Assembly (NCBI RefSeq): GCF_040685555.1
Contig: NZ_JBFBIK010000006.1
Span: forward strand, 67,161 to 131,160
Direction: 5' to 3'
DNA from: Sphaerisporangium sp040685555
Lineage (GTDB): Bacteria; Actinomycetota; Actinomycetes; Streptosporangiales; Streptosporangiaceae
Length of the DNA: 64,000 nucleotides
The position numbers and the translations under genes were made by a program. Positions within the stretch are counted from its first letter, which is position 1, and each line of letters starts with the position of its first letter. Below the pieces are notes generated by a model that did not search any database, was not told the origin of the DNA, and worked only from the letters and a program-made list of their open reading frames with translations. Below, one piece after another: positions 54,219-62,375 of this stretch.

Positions 54219-54224
54219 TAACCT
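54219..54224 (+). promoter_or_regulatory. -10-like element upstream of LCP gene
   Basis: TAACCT is 9 nt before ATG 54234, with no ribosome binding site, consistent with a leaderless or nearly leaderless transcript. Confidence 0.4.
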
Positions 54225-54233
54225 CATGACGAA

Positions 54234-56300
54234 ATGAGCGAGCACCGACACGGCGCCACGGTCAGGAACCAACGTGCGGATCCGGACCAGCCCGGACGCA
54301 GGTCGGGCCGAGGCCGGGCGCCGGAACCCCAAGGCGGCGTCCCCCCCGCCGAGGCCGAGCGCCCGCGCCGCCGCAGGGCCGCCCCGAAGGGCCCGCAGGA
54401 GCCCGAGGCCCCGCACGGCGGCTCCCAGGACCCCTACGGCGCCCCGGACGCATACGGCGCCCCGGACGCATACGGCGCGCCGGACGCGCACGGCTCACGT
54501 GACCCTTACGGCGTGCGTGAGGGCTACGGCTCCAGGGACGCCTACGGCTCCTCCGACGCTTACGGTTCCCCGGACGCCTACGGCTCCTCGGACGGCTACG
54601 GTTCCTCCGACGCTTACGGCTCTCCGGACGCCTACGGTTCCCCCGACGCCTACGGCTCCCCGGGCGCTTATAACGCGCAGGGCGCCGCGCCCGTGCGGGA
54701 GAAGCGGTCCCGCCGCAAGGGCGCGCCCGCCGAGCCCCCCGCACCTCCTCCTCCGCCGCCGGACGACCCCGGAGAGCACGGGCGGCGCCGGGGCGGCAAG
54801 GACCCCCGTGGCGCGGGCGCCGGCCGCACGCGGGTGATGGCCTGGATCAGCATCGCGCTCACGTCCGTACTGGTCCTGATCGCGCTGACCGGGTACACGC
54901 TCTACCGCAACCTGCTCGGCAACGTGCGCACCGAGGACGTCAGCGGCGACCTCAACGCCAACCGGCCCGTCAACTCCACCGGCGCCCTCAACGTGCTGCT
55001 CATCGGGTCCGACTCCCGTGCGGGCGACAACAAGAAGTACGGCCAGCACATGGCCAACGAGGGCGAGCGCACCGACACGATCATCCTCATGCACATCTCG
55101 CCGAACCGCGACAAGGCGACGCTGATCAGCTTCCCCCGCGACTCGATGGTGCAGATCCCGGCGTGCAAGAACGCGCAGACGAAGGTGGCCCTCGCGCCCC
55201 GCCTCGACATGATCAACTCGGCGTTCAACGAGGGCGGCATGGGGTGCACGATCAACACGATCGAGGCGACCACCAACATCCGCGTCGACCACTACATCAA
55301 GGTCGACTTCACCGGCTTCAAGGCCATCGTCGACTCGCTCGGCGGCATCCAGATCTGCGTGCCGCAGGCGGTCCACGACAAGCAGGCCAAGCTGGACCTC
55401 CAGGCGGGCAAGCAGGTCGTGAAGGGCGAGACCGCGCTCGCGTACGTGCGTGCGCGCCACTCCCTGGGCGACGGCAGCGACATCAGCCGCATCAAGCGCC
55501 AGCAGATCTTCCTCTCGCAGGTGGCCAAGAAGGCGACGAGCGGCGACACCCTGACCGACCCCACCAAGCTCCTGAACCTCGTCAGGGCCGCCGCCCAGTC
55601 AGTGGTGATGGACCCGCAGCTCGACGTCGACACCCTGATCCAGATCGCGCAGAGCGCCCGCAGCCTGACCGCCAAGGGTGTCAAGTTCGTCACGGTTCCC
55701 TGGGAGCCGTACCCCGCCAACAAGAACCGCGTGCAGTGGAAGCAGCCGGACGCCGGGAACATGTTCGAGTCGCTGCGCACCGACGTCGAGGTCACCCCGA
55801 CGGCCAAGCCCAGCGCGGCGTCGTCCGCCTCCTCCGCGCCCGCCAAGCCGGCGATCAAGCCTGGTCAGGTGCGGATCCAGGTGGTCAACGGCACCAACAC
55901 CGCGGGCAAGGCCAAGGAGGTCGCCGAGGCGCTGTCGGCGCAGGGCTTCAAGGTCACCCAGGTGGGCGACGCGCGCAAGCCTGACGGCACCGACCGGCCG
56001 CAGACCATGGTGCTCTACGCCAAGGGCTCGGCCGCCGGCCCCGACTACGCCGCCCCGGTGGCCGCGAAGCTGATGACCAAGGTCACCCCCGCCGGGGGCA
56101 AGGTGACGGCCGGGCTCATCACCCCCTTCACCCCCACGGTGTCGGCGACGCCTTCCGCGGGCGCGGAGGCCACTCCGGCGCCCGGCAGCCCGGTGATCCA
56201 GCTGGTCATCGGCGCCGACTTCAAGGGCGTCAAGGTGCCGGTCACCATCCCTGACAGCGCTCGCGTGGTGGACTCCAAGACGGACGTCTGCAGCACCTGA
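54234..56300 (+). CDS. LytR-CpsA-Psr (LCP) family protein with YGSPDA repeat tail and LytR_C domain
   Basis: The 688-residue protein has a cytoplasmic disordered part (about 1-198) with Arg/Pro-rich sequence and roughly twelve YG-x-x-DA units (YGAPDA, YGSPDA, YGSSDA), a transmembrane helix (about 200-220, WISIALTSVLVLIALTGYTL), the LCP domain (about 250-415: NVLLIGSDSRAG, ERTDTIILMHI, ISFPRDSMVQIP, YVRARHSLGDGSDISRIKRQ) and a C-terminal LytR_C domain (from about 544, VRIQVVNGTNTAGKAKEVAE). The LCP Arg and Asp residues for polyprenyl-pyrophosphate binding are kept. The enzyme family attaches glycopolymers to peptidoglycan, here the arabinogalactan-like or mannan polymers suggested by the neighbours. 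Position resembles Rv3267. Confidence 0.93.
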   Translation: MSEHRHGATVRNQRADPDQPGRRSGRGRAPEPQGGVPPAEAERPRRRRAAPKGPQEPEAPHGGSQDPYGAPDAYGAPDAYGAPDAHGSRDPYGVREGYGSRDAYGSSDAYGSPDAYGSSDGYGSSDAYGSPDAYGSPDAYGSPGAYNAQGAAPVREKRSRRKGAPAEPPAPPPPPPDDPGEHGRRRGGKDPRGAGAGRTRVMAWISIALTSVLVLIALTGYTLYRNLLGNVRTEDVSGDLNANRPVNSTGALNVLLIGSDSRAGDNKKYGQHMANEGERTDTIILMHISPNRDKATLISFPRDSMVQIPACKNAQTKVALAPRLDMINSAFNEGGMGCTINTIEATTNIRVDHYIKVDFTGFKAIVDSLGGIQICVPQAVHDKQAKLDLQAGKQVVKGETALAYVRARHSLGDGSDISRIKRQQIFLSQVAKKATSGDTLTDPTKLLNLVRAAAQSVVMDPQLDVDTLIQIAQSARSLTAKGVKFVTVPWEPYPANKNRVQWKQPDAGNMFESLRTDVEVTPTAKPSAASSASSAPAKPAIKPGQVRIQVVNGTNTAGKAKEVAEALSAQGFKVTQVGDARKPDGTDRPQTMVLYAKGSAAGPDYAAPVAAKLMTKVTPAGGKVTAGLITPFTPTVSATPSAGAEATPAPGSPVIQLVIGADFKGVKVPVTIPDSARVVDSKTDVCST
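54447..54672 (+). repeat. 18-bp tandem repeats coding YGxxDA
   Basis: Units such as TACGGCGCCCCGGACGCA repeat about twelve times with variation (SP, SS, AP, SR). The period is 18 bp. Composition is locally very regular, and frame is always kept. Confidence 0.8.
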
Positions 56301-56311
56301 GCGATCAAGGG

Positions 56312-56345
56312 AACGGCCCGGTCACCCTGTGGGGCCGGGCCGTTT
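56312..56345 (+). terminator. Intrinsic-type terminator after the LCP gene
   Basis: AACGGCCCGG (56312-56321) pairs with CCGGGCCGTT (56335-56344), 10 bp perfect with a 13-nt loop, followed by a short T run. It sits 12 nt after the LCP stop. Confidence 0.8.
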
Positions 56346-56520
56346 CTCATGGTTCCCCCAGGTCCAACTTCCGGCTCCGTCGCGACAATCCCTGACGAGG
56401 GCGTTATGGTGGATCACCTGGCAGGCGCGCCCGCCCGCACCATTCCGCCACCCTTCGAGGGCACCTTCCAGTGTCAGAAGCTACCCCTGGTCTCCCGACA
56501 GATAGCTGAGCGTTTCCCCC

Positions 56521-58200
56521 GTGAGTGACACCAGATCCTCCTTCCAGGTTCCGGCTCCACGCACCGACGGCGTCTCCACCGACGCCGACGAGGTAGGGGC
56601 CACCGCCAGTCGAGGACCGGCACCGACAGACCCTGCCCCGGCCGCGGACTCCGGCGAGGACGCGCCGACGGCGCGCTGGCCCGTCCCCGACTACGCCGAG
56701 CCTCCGACCGGCGCCTGGGACCGGCAGCGCCCTCACACCGGCGAGCGCCCCCCAGAGCCCCTCTGGCCGGTCGCGGAGCAGGCCGCCAACGCCGCCAGGG
56801 AGCCCCGGCACGGCGTCCACGCCCATTCCGGCGAGCACACCGGCCCGGCGCCGGGCGACGACGACCCCGAGACGTTCAGCTTCGACAGGCCCACATGGGA
56901 CGAGCCGACGTCCGGCACGGCCCTGCGCGACGTACCGCAGCCGGCCGCACCCGTGCGGGGCCCCGTCGCTCCCGTGCCCGCGTGGGAGGTGCCACCGGGT
57001 CAGCAGGAGCAGTCTGAGGGCACCGTCTCCGACGGCTTCTCGTACTGGGAGCGGCGTTCGATACCGGACGCCGCCGATGCTCCTCCTTCCTGGGCCGGGC
57101 AGCCCGGTGCCGGGGAGCATGGTGCCCGTCCGCCTGTGCGCGTCGGCGAGGCCGCGTGGGACGACGCCACGCCCGAGCCCGAGGAGGCCCCCGCCCCCGC
57201 GCCGGTGAAGCGCCCGCGCGAGCCGTATCTCGACAACGTGAAGTTCGTGCTCATCGCGCTGGTCGCCACCGGGCACTCCCTGGTGCCCACGCTCGCGACG
57301 CACTCGGCCCGGTCGGCCTACCTGTTCATCTACGTGTTCCACATGCCGCTGTTCGTGCTCATCAGCGGTTACCTGAGCAGGAACTTCTGGAACTCCAACG
57401 CCAAGACGAACAAGCTCGTCGACACCTTCCTGGTGCCGTACGTGATCGTGGAGATCGGCTACGCCGTGCTGCGCCTCGCGCTCGGCCACAAGTGGAGCCT
57501 GACGATCATCGACCCGGCGTGGCTCAACTGGTACCTCCTCGCCCTGCTCCTCTGGCGCCTCTCCACGCCCGTGTGGAAGCGCATGCGCTATCCCCTGCCG
57601 ATCGCGGTCGCCGTCTACCTGCTCGCCGGGCTGTCCGATCTGCCGGGTGACTTCAGCATGGACCGCTTCTTCGGCCTGATGCCGTTCTTCGTGCTCGGCC
57701 TCTGGCTCCAGCCGCGCCACTTCGACATGCTGAACCGCCTCTGGGTGAAGATCGCGTCAGCGGTGGTGCTCGTCGGGGCGGCCGGGGTGGCGATCCTGAT
57801 CTCCAAGCGCGTGCCGCTCGGCCCGATCTACTTCAAGGACAGCTACGCCGAGCTCCACCTGTCGTGGTGGATGGGCATGGGCATGCGCACGGCCCTGCTG
57901 ATCGCCGCCCTGACCGTCTCGGTGGCGGTCCTGGCGCTGGTGCCGCGCAGGACGACCTGGTTCTCCGACCTCGGCACGCGCACGCTCTACTGCTACCTGC
58001 TCCACGGCGTGCCGGTGCTCATCGCCAAGGAGATGGGCTGGCTGAGCGCCCCGTGGCTGCACGGCCCGCTCGGCGTCATGGCCATCACGAGCAGTTGCTT
58101 CGCGCTGGCCATCGTCCTCTGCCTCCCAGAGACCCGCACGGTCTTCAAGTGGCTGCTGGAGCCGCGCCTGGTGTGGCTCTACCGCAGGCCCTCCGCGTAG
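56521..58200 (+). CDS. Membrane acyltransferase (Acyltransferase_3/OafA-like) with long disordered head
   Basis: The 559-residue protein has about 230 N-terminal disordered residues, acidic and Pro/Asp/Ala-rich, then an acyltransferase_3 membrane domain: REPYLDNVKFVLIALVATGH (contains the conserved D and the H of the family), YVFHMPLFVLISGYLS, and about ten helices, ending LEPRLVWLYRRPSA. OafA-type proteins transfer acyl groups (acetyl, succinyl or similar) to sugars or to surface polymers; the setting suggests glycan decoration. The N-terminal head is unusual for the family. GTG 56521 is the only good start; no strong ribosome binding site. A terminator lies upstream, so it forms its own unit. 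Confidence 0.88.
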   Translation: MSDTRSSFQVPAPRTDGVSTDADEVGATASRGPAPTDPAPAADSGEDAPTARWPVPDYAEPPTGAWDRQRPHTGERPPEPLWPVAEQAANAAREPRHGVHAHSGEHTGPAPGDDDPETFSFDRPTWDEPTSGTALRDVPQPAAPVRGPVAPVPAWEVPPGQQEQSEGTVSDGFSYWERRSIPDAADAPPSWAGQPGAGEHGARPPVRVGEAAWDDATPEPEEAPAPAPVKRPREPYLDNVKFVLIALVATGHSLVPTLATHSARSAYLFIYVFHMPLFVLISGYLSRNFWNSNAKTNKLVDTFLVPYVIVEIGYAVLRLALGHKWSLTIIDPAWLNWYLLALLLWRLSTPVWKRMRYPLPIAVAVYLLAGLSDLPGDFSMDRFFGLMPFFVLGLWLQPRHFDMLNRLWVKIASAVVLVGAAGVAILISKRVPLGPIYFKDSYAELHLSWWMGMGMRTALLIAALTVSVAVLALVPRRTTWFSDLGTRTLYCYLLHGVPVLIAKEMGWLSAPWLHGPLGVMAITSSCFALAIVLCLPETRTVFKWLLEPRLVWLYRRPSA

Positions 58201-58301
58201 GCCGGCCGGGGCCCGCCCGAGAGGCTGATGTTCAGCGGCATTTCCACCCTGATTCACGGTGCGCATCCGGCCAGTAAGGGAACGCCACCCAGCATCGACA
58301 T

Positions 58302-59417
58302 ATGAAGGTATGTGTCGGCACGATCGTCCACCACCCGGAGGACGCGCGGATCATGCATCGGCAGGTCCGCGCGTTGCTCGACGCCGGGCACGAGGTCACC
58401 TATATCGCGCCGTTCACCCACTGCAACGTCACTCCGCCTCAGGAGATCCGCGCGATCGACGTGCCGCGCGCCGTCGGCCTGCGCCGAGGGCACGCGCTCA
58501 ACGCGGCCCGCGGCGCGCTCAGGAAGGGCTGCGAGGACGCCGACCTACTACTCGTCCACGACATCGAGCTGCTGTTCGCGCTGCCACGGCGCCGCCCCAC
58601 GACCGTGTGGGACGTGCACGAGGACATCGTCGGGGCCCTGGACACCAAGCCCTACCTCTCCGAGTCCGCGCGCTGGATGCTCCCGCACCTGATCAACGGG
58701 ATCGAGAGGCGGGCGGAGCGCCGCCTGCACCTGATCCTGGCCGAGGCCGCCTACCGCGACCGCTTCGCCGGTAATCACCCGGTGATCCCGAACACCACGT
58801 ACGTACCGGCCACGCCGCCGCCCCCGCCGGGCGCCAACCGCATCGTCTACGTCGGCCACCTGTCCGAGGCCAGGGGCGTCGCCGAGATGCTGGAGCTGGC
58901 TCGCAGGCTCCGCCCGTACGGGATCCGCCTCGACCTGATCGGACCCGCGGACGCGTCGGTGCGCCCGATGCTGCGGGACGCGCAGCGGGAGGGCCTGCTC
59001 GACTGGTTCGGGTACGTGCCGAACGACCACGCGCTGCGCATGGCCCAGGGGGCGCTGGCGGGGCTCTCGCTCCTGCACGACGTGCCCAACTACCGGCAGT
59101 CCCTCCCAACCAAGGTCATCGAGTACATGGCCAGAGGCATCCCAGTGATCACCACCCCGCTGCCCATGGCGGCCTCGATCGTCGGGCGTACGGATTGCGG
59201 CATGATCGTCCCCTACGGGGACGTGGACGCGGCGGAGCAGGCCGTACTCCGGCTACGTGACGATCCCGAACGGCGGGCCGTGCTGGCCACGCGCGGGTAC
59301 GCAGAAGCCCGCGGCCACTACCACTGGCCGGACCACGCGCGGGACTTCGTCGCCAGGCTGGAGGGGTGGGCGGTACGCGTCCCCGCCTCCGCCGTCCACC
59401 GCGTCGTACCGGCCTGA
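58302..59417 (+). CDS. Glycosyltransferase family 4 (GT-B)
   Basis: The 371-residue protein starts MKVCVGTIVHHPEDARIMHR, has an acceptor half and the donor half with RIVYVGHLSEARGVAEMLEL, LDLIGPADASVRPML, LDWFGYVPNDHALRMAQGAL, and SLPTKVIEYMARGIPVITTP (the T-K-V-I-E-Y element typical of GT4). Donor and acceptor are unknown. It lies 101 nt after the acyltransferase gene on the same strand and ends the surface-polysaccharide region. The ATG at 58302 has no obvious Shine-Dalgarno sequence. Confidence 0.9.
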   Translation: MKVCVGTIVHHPEDARIMHRQVRALLDAGHEVTYIAPFTHCNVTPPQEIRAIDVPRAVGLRRGHALNAARGALRKGCEDADLLLVHDIELLFALPRRRPTTVWDVHEDIVGALDTKPYLSESARWMLPHLINGIERRAERRLHLILAEAAYRDRFAGNHPVIPNTTYVPATPPPPPGANRIVYVGHLSEARGVAEMLELARRLRPYGIRLDLIGPADASVRPMLRDAQREGLLDWFGYVPNDHALRMAQGALAGLSLLHDVPNYRQSLPTKVIEYMARGIPVITTPLPMAASIVGRTDCGMIVPYGDVDAAEQAVLRLRDDPERRAVLATRGYAEARGHYHWPDHARDFVARLEGWAVRVPASAVHRVVPA

Positions 59418-59470
59418 CCCGTTTGAACCGAGTGCTCCGCGTCGTCCCGGCCTGACCCGGTCCGCCGTCC

Positions 59471-60712
59471 TCAGCGGATCGCGCCAGTGTCCTCTCCGGC
59501 CTGCTCGGCCACGGCCGGGTGCGGGCGGGGCGCCCGGCGCACCAGATGTCGTCCGAGGGCCAGCACCGCGACCAGCGCGAGGAGCCCGCACACGCCCGCC
59601 CAGCCCAGGGTGGTGTAGGCGCGGACTCCCAGCCACGATCCGACGCTGCCGCCGGCGAACGAGCACGTCATGTACGCGGTGTTGAGCCTGCTGCGTACCT
59701 CGGGACGCAGGGCGAAGATCCTGGCCTGGTTGGCTGCCCCACCGCACTGCACGGCGATGTCGAGCAGCAGCATTCCGACCACCAGAGCGGCCGGCCCGAT
59801 GGCGCCGCCAAGGCCACCGGCAAGGAGCACGCCGGCCGCCGCGATGGCGCCGAGGATGCAGGCCAGGTTGACCGGGTCCGGGCCTCGGCGGTCGATGTAG
59901 CGTCCTGCGGCGGGCGTGCAGAAGACGCTTCCGGCCCCCACAAGGGCGATCAGCCCCACCGCCTGGGCTCCGAGGCCGTACACCGGCCCGCTGACGAGCA
60001 GGGCGATGCTGGTCCACGCGGCGGTGAAGCCGGCGAACAGCGTCGCCTGGTAGAAACACGAGCGCCGCAGGTCCGGCTCGGTGCGCAGCAGACGCAGCGA
60101 CTCGGCCAGCAGCGACGGGTACCGCTGCCGTGACGGCGGGTTCGTGGTGGGCACGGCGAAGGCGAGGACCACCGCGAGCAGCAGCGCGAGCGCCGCGGCC
60201 ACGACGTACGGGGCACGCCATCCAAGCCATTCTCCAAGGGTCCCGCTGAAGGTGCGGGCGAGCAGGATGCCGCCGAGGAGACCGCCCAGCAGCGTTCCGA
60301 CCACGGCCCCGCGCCGGTCGTCGGCGACCAACCCGGCCGCCATCGGCATGATGACCTGCGGGACGACCGTAGTGACACCGACGACCGCGCTCGCGGCCAC
60401 CAGGAAGGGAAGCGCGGGCGCGGCGCTCGCGGCGAGCAGGCCGAGGCCGGTGAGCGAGAGGAGGGTGACGATGAGCGGACGGTGCGGCAGCCGGTCGCCC
60501 AGCGGGACCAGCAGGAAGATCCCGACCGCGTAGCCGACCTGCGCCGCGGTCGCGACGAGGGCGGCGGAGTCCGGCGACACGTGTAACCCGGAGGCGACGA
60601 GCGGGCTGATGGCCTGCGGGAAGTACACGTTGGCCACGCTGACGCCGCAGGCCAGAGCCAGTATCAGCACCATGCGCCCACCCAGGGGCGGCCGGGGTAC
60701 GTCGGGGGACAC
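59471..60712 (-). CDS. Major facilitator superfamily transporter
   Basis: The 413-residue protein has about twelve helices. Landmarks are the loop 2-3 motif LLVPLGDRLPHRPLIV, and TPAAGRYIDRRGPDPVNL in the matching loop of the second half. This pattern is common in drug/metabolite:H+ antiporters of the DHA1-like class. The start is GTG 60712 with AAGGAG 6-7 nt upstream. Three copies of a TCTTATAGAG-like word lie upstream (60738-60779), so it is probably regulated by a repressor. A substrate cannot be given. The next gene rightward is a divergent acetoacetate-decarboxylase-like gene. Confidence 0.92.
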   Translation of the reverse strand: MSPDVPRPPLGGRMVLILALACGVSVANVYFPQAISPLVASGLHVSPDSAALVATAAQVGYAVGIFLLVPLGDRLPHRPLIVTLLSLTGLGLLAASAAPALPFLVAASAVVGVTTVVPQVIMPMAAGLVADDRRGAVVGTLLGGLLGGILLARTFSGTLGEWLGWRAPYVVAAALALLLAVVLAFAVPTTNPPSRQRYPSLLAESLRLLRTEPDLRRSCFYQATLFAGFTAAWTSIALLVSGPVYGLGAQAVGLIALVGAGSVFCTPAAGRYIDRRGPDPVNLACILGAIAAAGVLLAGGLGGAIGPAALVVGMLLLDIAVQCGGAANQARIFALRPEVRSRLNTAYMTCSFAGGSVGSWLGVRAYTTLGWAGVCGLLALVAVLALGRHLVRRAPRPHPAVAEQAGEDTGAIR

Positions 60713-61015
60713 GCACGCTCCTTCTAGACGAGCAGGATCTTATAGAGCGCGCTCTTGTAGAACGCGGGGTCTTATAGAGAGCAGGGTGCTTCGCAATTTA
60801 GCGACCCCTCCAACCTCGCCCCGCACCCCCCTCACAAACCCTCCTGTCTCCACACAAACACCCGCGGCTCTCGGGCCAGGTGGAGGTCTGCCCGAACGAT
60901 GGCCTTAACAGGGCCATCTCGCCCGTCCACCCGCACGCCCCGTTCACCAGGTCGTTCAGTTCTGTCGTTCTTGTACGGCTGGCGTCCCGCAGCTCGGGTT
61001 GGTGTACTGGACGTT
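60713..61015. promoter_or_regulatory. Divergent intergenic region, MFS gene and acetoacetate-decarboxylase-like gene
   Basis: No gene is seen in these 303 bases. The left part holds the MFS ribosome binding site and the putative operator at 60738-60779; the remainder has neither a clear promoter nor a long repeat. Small open frames here lack ribosome binding sites. Confidence 0.4.
60738..60779. promoter_or_regulatory. Putative operator: three TCTTATAGAG-like repeats with a central palindrome
   Basis: TCTTATAGAG (60738-60747), TCTTGTAGAA (60753-60762) and TCTTATAGAG (60770-60779) lie in tandem, 15 and 17 bp apart. Between the first two is AGAGCGCGCTCT (60744-60755), a perfect 12-bp palindrome. 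The array lies just upstream of the MFS ribosome binding site. This looks like a binding region for a repressor of MarR or TetR type; no such gene is nearby in the window. Confidence 0.6.
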
Positions 61016-61756
61016 ATGGCTAGCCATCTCATCCAAGGGCGCCGGGTCAGTATGCCCGTGGAGGTCAGGGATGCCACGATGTGCAGCGCGATGTATCTCG
61101 TGCGCGCCGACGCCGCCCGGGCGGTGCTCGCCTATGCCGACGTCGACGTCACCGAGGTGCTCCCCGGCAAGGCCCTGTGCACGCTGGCGTTCGTCCGTTA
61201 CGGCGACAGTGACCTCGACTCCTACCACGAGTTCGGTGTGGCGTTCATGGTCCGCCCGCCGGAGGCCGGGCGCCCGCCCACGCGCGGGGTGCTGTCGGGG
61301 TTGAAGGACCTTCGTCTGAACGGCACCGGGGCGTTCATCCACTGGCTCCCCGTGGACCAGGGCTTCACCATGGAGGCCGGGCGCACGATCTGGGGCTTCC
61401 CCAAGGAGCTTGCGGAGATCGACCTCCGGCTCACCTCGCCGTACAAGCGGTGCGTCCTGCGCAAGGACGGACGTCTCGTCCTCGACCTGCTGATCCGTCC
61501 GGGGATGCCCGTGGTCACCGGCCCCACCCCGATGGACGCCTACTCCCGTCTTGACGGCGTGACCAGGCGCACCAGTTGGACGATGCGCCCCCGCGGCTTA
61601 CGCGCCCGCCCAGGCGGAGCACTCATCAGGCTCGGCAATCACCCCATCGCCAAGGAACTCAGCGAGCTGGGCCTCCCCAAACGCGCTCTGATGACCACCA
61701 CGGCCTCCCACCTCAAAATGACCTTCCACGCCCCTGTGGAACTCCCCCACTACTAA
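61016..61756 (+). CDS. Acetoacetate decarboxylase-like protein
   Basis: The 246-residue protein matches the ADC-fold family. It starts MASHLIQGRRVSMPVEVRDA; the core shows SYHEFGVAFMVR and TIWGFPKELAEIDL, where the Lys of FPKEL corresponds to the Schiff-base lysine region. Acetoacetate decarboxylase-like proteins include true decarboxylases and others acting on different keto acids or as aldolases, so the reaction is not certain. ATG 61016 starts the homologous region; an upstream frame from 60899 has no homology. No ribosome binding site is visible. It is monocistronic, divergent from the MFS gene. Confidence 0.82.
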   Translation: MASHLIQGRRVSMPVEVRDATMCSAMYLVRADAARAVLAYADVDVTEVLPGKALCTLAFVRYGDSDLDSYHEFGVAFMVRPPEAGRPPTRGVLSGLKDLRLNGTGAFIHWLPVDQGFTMEAGRTIWGFPKELAEIDLRLTSPYKRCVLRKDGRLVLDLLIRPGMPVVTGPTPMDAYSRLDGVTRRTSWTMRPRGLRARPGGALIRLGNHPIAKELSELGLPKRALMTTTASHLKMTFHAPVELPHY

Positions 61757-62050
61757 GAACCCGCCACGGCTTTGACCACATAGACGGCGTCCTGGACAAG
61801 CGCGCTCAAAACACAGTGCTCCATGTGATCGTCCGGTGCACACCGGCGAATCGGACGAATTTGCGGCAGGTGACATAGTGCCTCATAGGTAACAATTTGT
61901 GCCCATGCCGTTACGGAGACAGTAGGTTGTAGCTGTTCTGGTCTCACCAGGCGCTCTAGCATCAGGCCATCGGCCCATTCGCCGCAGTGCATTGCCACGT
62001 TCTCCAGCAACGAAAGCCTGGAGTTCCCGGGTGAGCGCAAGGAGTCCTCA
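61757..62050. other. Intergenic region before the small secreted protein
   Basis: No gene could be supported in these 294 bases. A weak dyad (GGTAAC ... GTTAC, about 61887-61912) is present. AAGGAG at the right end is the ribosome binding site of the small secreted protein gene at 62051. GC content is lower than in neighbours, as expected for non-coding DNA here. Confidence 0.35.
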
Positions 62051-62287
62051 GTGAGATCTCGTCGGATATTCGCCGCCGCCTTCGCCGCAGCCGCGCTCGT
62101 GGCCGCGGTCGTTCCCTACACATCGGAGCCGCCTGCGGCCGAGAGATCCATCCAAATCACGGCCATATCCAAGGCTGCCGGATCCAAGGCTGCCGGCTAC
62201 TGGTGCTGGGACCCCTATTGGCAGGAGTGGTTTCCCTGCTCCTGGTATCAGGAAAGCTCCTGGTATCAGGAAATCAGCCCGATCTGA
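62051..62287 (+). CDS. Small secreted Trp/Tyr-rich peptide
   Basis: The 78-residue product has a Sec-type signal peptide: basic MRSRRIF, then hydrophobic AAAFAAAALVAAVV (about 8-21), with possible cleavage after about residue 30. The mature part contains ITAISKAAGSKAAG, then YWCWDPYWQEWFPCSWYQES and SWYQEISPI, very rich in W and Y with two Cys that could form a disulfide. Two exact tandem duplications built it: 15 bp (62168-62182 and 62183-62197) and 18 bp (62238-62255 and 62256-62273). AAGGAG 7 nt before GTG 62051 is a strong ribosome binding site. No homologue is recognised; it could be a surface peptide or toxin-like factor, but no function is assigned. Confidence 0.68.
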   Translation: MRSRRIFAAAFAAAALVAAVVPYTSEPPAAERSIQITAISKAAGSKAAGYWCWDPYWQEWFPCSWYQESSWYQEISPI

Positions 62288-62375
62288 GCATCGGCTCAAG
62301 CGCTCAGGGACGGCGTGAAGGACAAGGCCTCCGCGCGGCACCGCATGAAGTCGCTGCCGGAACGTTTTCGCTCGA

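Noticed and set aside
54226..54237. Mini-ORF ATG-ACG-AAA-TGA overlapping the LCP start, a possible third leader ORF
   Set aside because: It lies between the TAACCT element and the expected transcription start, so it is probably not in the mRNA; three codons are too few to support.
61753..62040. Leftward 95-codon frame between the acetoacetate-decarboxylase-like and secreted-peptide genes
   Set aside because: Third-position GC is mixed, no ribosome binding site and no recognisable motif; treated as non-coding.
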